The notes below the pieces were generated by a model. That model searched no databases. It was given only the letters and a program-made list of their open reading frames with translations, and was not told the DNA's origin. Source: Mya arenaria (taxonomy: Eukaryota > Mollusca > Bivalvia > Myida > Myidae). From it: 64,000 nucleotides of DNA. Made by a program: the position numbers and the translations under genes. How positions within the stretch are numbered: the first letter of the stretch is position 1; the number at the start of each line of letters is the position of its first letter. Where the stretch lies: NCBI RefSeq assembly GCF_026914265.1, contig NC_069134.1, positions 67,821,594-67,885,593 of the forward strand, read 5' to 3'. Shown here piece after piece: positions 60,151-64,000 of the stretch.

Positions 60151-60690
60151 TGCAATTTTACAAACAGTATAAGCCTCAAAAGAGTAGCAATACCACTAGC
60201 GGGGGGGGGGGGGGATACGCATAAAAATACCATTTTGAACTAGAATTTGTTAAAATTTTCATGGGGGAGTTCCCCTAAACACCCTCCATCCCAAGCACTT
60301 TAAGCCAAATAAATTTCAGTTCTGAGGGAGGACGGAGGACGCAACTTCATAGGTTATGCCCCTAAGATACACCCCTTAAACATCAAGTACTGGATCTGTC
60401 CCTGGTTACAAGTACTTCTTTATACCATGGAGTCCTTGCAATACTGGGAAACTACTGCATCAAACTTATCTTACAAATAATCCAAGGAACTACTTCTTCT
60501 GAAGATAATGTAGGGATTGTGGGGGTTTCCAACAAATATTATAAAAAATCTGAAACTAAAGTAAGTGAAAGCACGAGTCATCTACTGACTATGACAAATG
60601 TGCATACATTATTTGAGGACATAATTATCACTTTGTCATTCAAAAGTTGTTGGGGTGAGAAACTGAAATATGTGACACAGCTTTGAGGGT
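60151..60690. other. Gap: nothing recognised, with a G run
   Basis: G homopolymer at about 60200-60213. Nothing else identified. Confidence 0.35.
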
Positions 60691-60930
60691 TAATTTACAT
60701 TTTACCGACGGTTCCAAGGCGGTACCTGACAATCCTTGATAAACATACCTAATTTTTTTATATATGGTATGTATGCACTGTGCTGCTTGTGGAGTTTTGT
60801 GCTGTTCTTCCATGTTTCTTGTTTGTGATTTTATGTTCCATGTCTTCAGCGTTTACCCAGTGCCATTAAACCGGATTTATTTTAAAAAAAATTTTGCTAC
60901 TGAGCTTGTTTCTGTAGCTTTTCGCATAAA
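60690..60930 (-). repeat. Dispersed repeat R1, reverse orientation
   Basis: GGTTCCAAGGCGGTACCTGA and CTACTGAGCTTGTTTCTGTA are reverse complements of 3925-4205. A near full-length copy. Confidence 0.65.
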
Positions 60931-61590
60931 TATTGACGGTGACAAAATAAGATTATGTTCAGTATTGGTACTAAAATTAAATGACAACCCAATATTTGCT
61001 AAATGATAACAGGTAAATTCACTATACATAAGATCAAAGTAGATAACACTGAAGTCTTCATGCCACGTTTGACAGTACTCTCTAAACCAGCAGAGAGAAT
61101 GTCTCCACAATCCAAGCTGTAGATGGCTGTTATATATTCTCCTGTCCTCAAAGCTGCAGTGCCTTCATAGTCAATAAGTAATAAGATGTCCTTCAAATGA
61201 CAGTGTGTGTGAAGTTAGCCAGTCAATAGACATGTTCATTCATGGAAAAGAATGACACTCCTAAATTTCATGTTTTTGGTTAAAGCAAATCACTTGTAGT
61301 TTCTGGGTCAAGGACCCTTCCCTCATTGCTCTCCATTTTAAGCTAATAACTTTTTCGGTTACAGTCCTTAAAGTCCTTTAAATAATCAACATTGCAAAAT
61401 CATTTCAGATAAGTTTAATATCTAGACAGCATAATATCCTCTCATTAGATATTTTATCTTCAAATAAACATTGGATGTATCGTATAAATAATACAATATC
61501 CTACTTAAAATTCCTGGATGTGATTAAATTGCGATTGATGTCTCCAAACATTTTCCCCCACCATTTTTACAGATGCATAGCCAGGTTAAT
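60931..61590. other. Gap with one less AT-rich ORF
   Basis: On minus, 60999-61196 is open for 65 residues with coding-like composition (YEGTAALRTGEYITAIYSLD). Another minus frame (60877-61110) overlaps it. No family is recognised and clear splice sites were not found. Confidence 0.3.
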
Positions 61591-61594
61591 TGTA

Positions 61595-63620
61595 AGTTGT
61601 GTCAGGTCTATTAGATGTGTCAGTCTATTAGATGTGTCAGTCTGAAAAAATGTGTCAGTCTGTAAGATGTGTAAGTCTGTAAAGATGTGTCAGTCTGTAA
61701 GATGTGTCAGTCTGTAAAAATGTGTCAGTCTGTAAGATGTGTCAGTCTGTAAGATGGTCTGTAAAGATGTGTCAGTCTGTAAAAATGTGTCAGTCTGTAA
61801 GATGTGTCAGTCTGTAAGATGTGTCAGTCTGTTGGATGTGTCAGTCTGTAAGATGTGTCAGTCTGAAAAAATGTGTCAGTCTGTAAAGATGTGTCAGTCA
61901 GTCTGTAAGATGTGTCAATCTGTTGGATGTGTCAGTCTGTAAAGATGTGTCAGTCTGAAAAAATGTGTCAGTCTGTAAGATGTGTCAGTGTGTAAGATGT
62001 GTCAGTCTGTTGGATGTGTCAGTCAGTAAAGATGTGTCAGTCTGAAAAAATGTGTCAGTCTGTTAGATGTGTCAGTCTGTTAGATGTGTCAGTCTGTAAA
62101 GATGTGTCAGTCAGTCTGTAAGATGTGTCAGTCTGTTGGATGTGTCAGTCTGTAAAGATGTGTCAGTCTGAAAAAATGTGTCAGTCTGTAAGGATGTGTC
62201 AGTCTGTAAGATGTGTCAGTCTGTTGGATGTGTCAGTCTGTAAAGATGTGTCAGTCTGAAAAAATGTGTCAGTCTGTAAGATGTGTCAGTCTGTAAAGAT
62301 GTGTCAGGTCTATTAGATGTGTCAGTCTGTTGGATGTGTGAGTCTGTAAAGATGTGTCAGTCTGTAAAGATGTGTGAGTCTGTAAGATGTGTCAGTCTGT
62401 AAGATGTGTCAGTCTGTAAAGATGTGTCAGTCTGTTAGATGTGTCAGTCTGTAAGATGTGTCAGTCTGTAAGATGTGTCAGTCTGTAAGATGTGTCAGTC
62501 TGTAAAGAAGTGTCAATCTGTTAGAAGTGTCAGTCTGTTAGATGTGTCAGTCTGTAAGATGTGTCAGTCTGTAAGATGTGTCAGTCTGTAAAGAAGTGTC
62601 AATCTGTTAGAAGTGTCAGTCTGTAAGATGTGTCAGTCTGTTGGATGTGTCAGTCTGTAAAGATGTGTCAGTCTGTAAGATGTGTCAGTCTGTAAAGATG
62701 TGTCAGTGTGTTAGATGTGTCAGTCTGTGAGTTGTGTCAGTCTATTAGATGTATCAATTTCAGCCTGCTGTGTCAGATGATTAGATCTATCAGATTAGTC
62801 TGTCTGTTAGATGTGTTAGAAAGGTATGTGTCTGACTGTAAGATGTGTCAGTCAGGTAGTTGAGTTAGATAATTAGATGTGCCATATCATAAGATGTGTC
62901 AATCTGTTATATGTGTGATACTGTTAGATGTGTCAGACAGTTATAAGTGCCAGCCAGTTATATGAGTCAGATGGTTAGATGTGTCAGACTGCTAGATGTG
63001 TCAGACTGCTAGATGTGTCAGACTGCTTGATGTGTCAGACTGCTAGATGTGTCAAACTGCTATATGTGTCAGTCTGTAAGATGTGTCAGACTGTTATATG
63101 TGTCTGACTGTTATATGTGTCAGACAGTCATATGTGTCAGACAGTTACATTATCAGACAGTCATATGTGTCAGACTATTATATGTGTCAGACAGTTATGT
63201 GTCAAACTCTTAGATGTCTCAGACTGATAGATGTGTCAGACAGTTATATGTGTCAGACAGAAAGATGTGTCAGACAGTTTTCATGTCAGACAGTCATATG
63301 TGTTAGACAGTTATATGTGTCAGTCTGTTAGATGTGTCAGACAATTAGATGTGTCAGACAGGTATGTGTCAGACAGTTATATGTGTCAATCTGTTAGATG
63401 TGTCAGACAGCTATATGTGTCAATCTGTTAGATGCGTCAATCTGCATGGTGTCAGACAGTCATATGTGTTAGACAGTTATATGTGTCAGTCTGTTAGATG
63501 TGTCAGACAATTAGATGTGTCAGACAGGTATGTGTCAGACAGTTATATGTGTCAATCTGTTAGATGTGTCAGACAGCTATATGTGTCAATCTGTTAGATG
63601 TGTCAATCTGCATGGTGGCT
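61595..63620. repeat. ~2-kb array of 17-18-bp units
   Basis: The monomer GATGTGTCAGTCTGTAA with variants repeats about 100 times up to ~62750. It then changes to a related GTGTCAGACAGTTATAT form. A larger segment repeats within 63280-63620. It lies downstream of, or within the 3' UTR of, the GTF3C3 exon. Repetitive ORFs are by-products. Confidence 0.95.
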
Positions 63621-63868
63621 ACCCTGATAAAATTTTGTTCCTAAAACTTGTCAAAAGTATTTTTTGGAATTCTTATAGAAAGTGCAGGCAATCTGTACTG
63701 ACTCAATGGAGATGAAGAACACTGGAGTTGTACTGGATGAAATCAGACCATTGTCATTACTAGTTCACAGATCTTCCTTGCATAACAAGAAACCATTTGT
63801 CATTTGACAACATCTGTAACACATTCCAAAGCTTCTGCTCTCTCGTTAGAGAATTCTTTCTCCCACTC
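63621..63868 (-). other. Probable 3' UTR of GTF3C3
   Basis: Directly follows the stop codon on the minus strand. No clear poly(A) signal was identified before the 17-bp array. Confidence 0.4.
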
Positions 63869-63979
63869 TCAGATGACACAGTGCTTGTACAGCAGCATGC
63901 GGGCGTAGTCTGGGGAGCCACTGTTCTGGTAAATGAGAGCAAGATTGTACGCGACCTCCTTCGTCAGGTCAAACATACC
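63869..63979 (-). CDS. GTF3C3: GTF3C3-like last coding exon (TFIIIC TPR subunit)
   Basis: The minus-strand exon begins after a TTTACAG acceptor and encodes 36 residues to TGA at 63869-63871. It contains EVAYNLALIYQNSG and ends LLYKHCVI. This closely follows the C-terminus of GTF3C3 proteins as I remember the family (AYNLxLIYQxSG, then LLYxYCxI), the TPR subunit of TFIIIC that helps recruit TFIIIB to tRNA and 5S genes. The sequence is far less AT-rich than its surroundings, as expected for a conserved exon. All other exons lie right of the window. A misassigned TPR protein is the main alternative. Confidence 0.75.
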   Translation of the reverse strand, partial: GMFDLTKEVAYNLALIYQNSGSPDYARMLLYKHCVI

Positions 63980-64000
63980 CTGTAAATACAAATATATTTT

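Noticed and set aside
60999..61196. 65-residue minus-strand ORF as an upstream or extra GTF3C3 exon
   Set aside because: It lies downstream of the GTF3C3 stop on the same strand, has no clear splice sites, and matches no part of that protein that I can recall.
61595..63620. CRISPR-like array
   Set aside because: Repeats are 17-18 bp with no unique spacers, in eukaryotic DNA.
61739..63715. Cys/Val/Ser-rich ORFs in the right-hand array
   Set aside because: Readings of the 17-bp repeat; no independent support.

Overview
The window looks like AT-rich, repeat-dense nuclear DNA of a mollusc, probably a clam-type bivalve. The evidence is GT-AG-split genes, decayed non-LTR and Ty3-type retroelements, tRNA-headed SINEs, many minisatellites, and hairpin-capped tandem-repeat elements of the kind I associate with bivalve genomes. 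The species is an inference. No bacterial operon, CRISPR array or intact tRNA/rRNA gene is visible.

Conventional genes are few. The main content is a family of small four-helix membrane proteins of the PMP22/claudin superfamily on the minus strand, in three units spaced about 25 kb apart: copy C (first exon 1782-1941, rest off the left edge), copy A (exons 27248-27413, 25379-25525, 24690-24856) and copy B (exons 52261-52432, 50877-51023, 50366-50529). Intron positions and phases agree wherever they can be compared. Copy A has CTG where B and C have the start ATG. At the right edge (63869-63979, minus) lies the last coding exon of a gene matching the C-terminus of GTF3C3, a TPR subunit of the RNA polymerase III factor TFIIIC.

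Layout. 1-5 kb: intron, first exon and upstream DNA of copy C. 6.6-13.3 kb: decayed coding-like DNA and two LINE relics. 13.9-15.4 kb: a copy of the C upstream region without its gene. 16.5-19.7 kb: an element with ~450-bp inverted arms around a broken C2H2 zinc-finger gene. 21-24 kb: a TIR element, a SINE and LINE debris. 24.7-27.4 kb: copy A. 28-34.6 kb: satellites, a MITE swollen by an ATT array, a hairpin-capped element and a 39-bp minisatellite. 35.5-37.5 kb: a 178-bp satellite split by a LINE. 41-42.6 kb: a Ty3-type relic. 43.6-49 kb: blocks repeating the 15.5-24 kb region. 50.4-52.4 kb: copy B. 53-59 kb: satellites and nested hairpin-capped elements. 61.6-63.6 kb: a 2-kb array of 17-bp units, then the GTF3C3 exon.

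Because the units are duplicates, one often acts as the empty site for an insertion in another. This fixes several mobile-element ends and target duplications from the sequence alone. All alignments were done by eye, so boundaries are approximate unless a splice site, target duplication or stop codon defines them.
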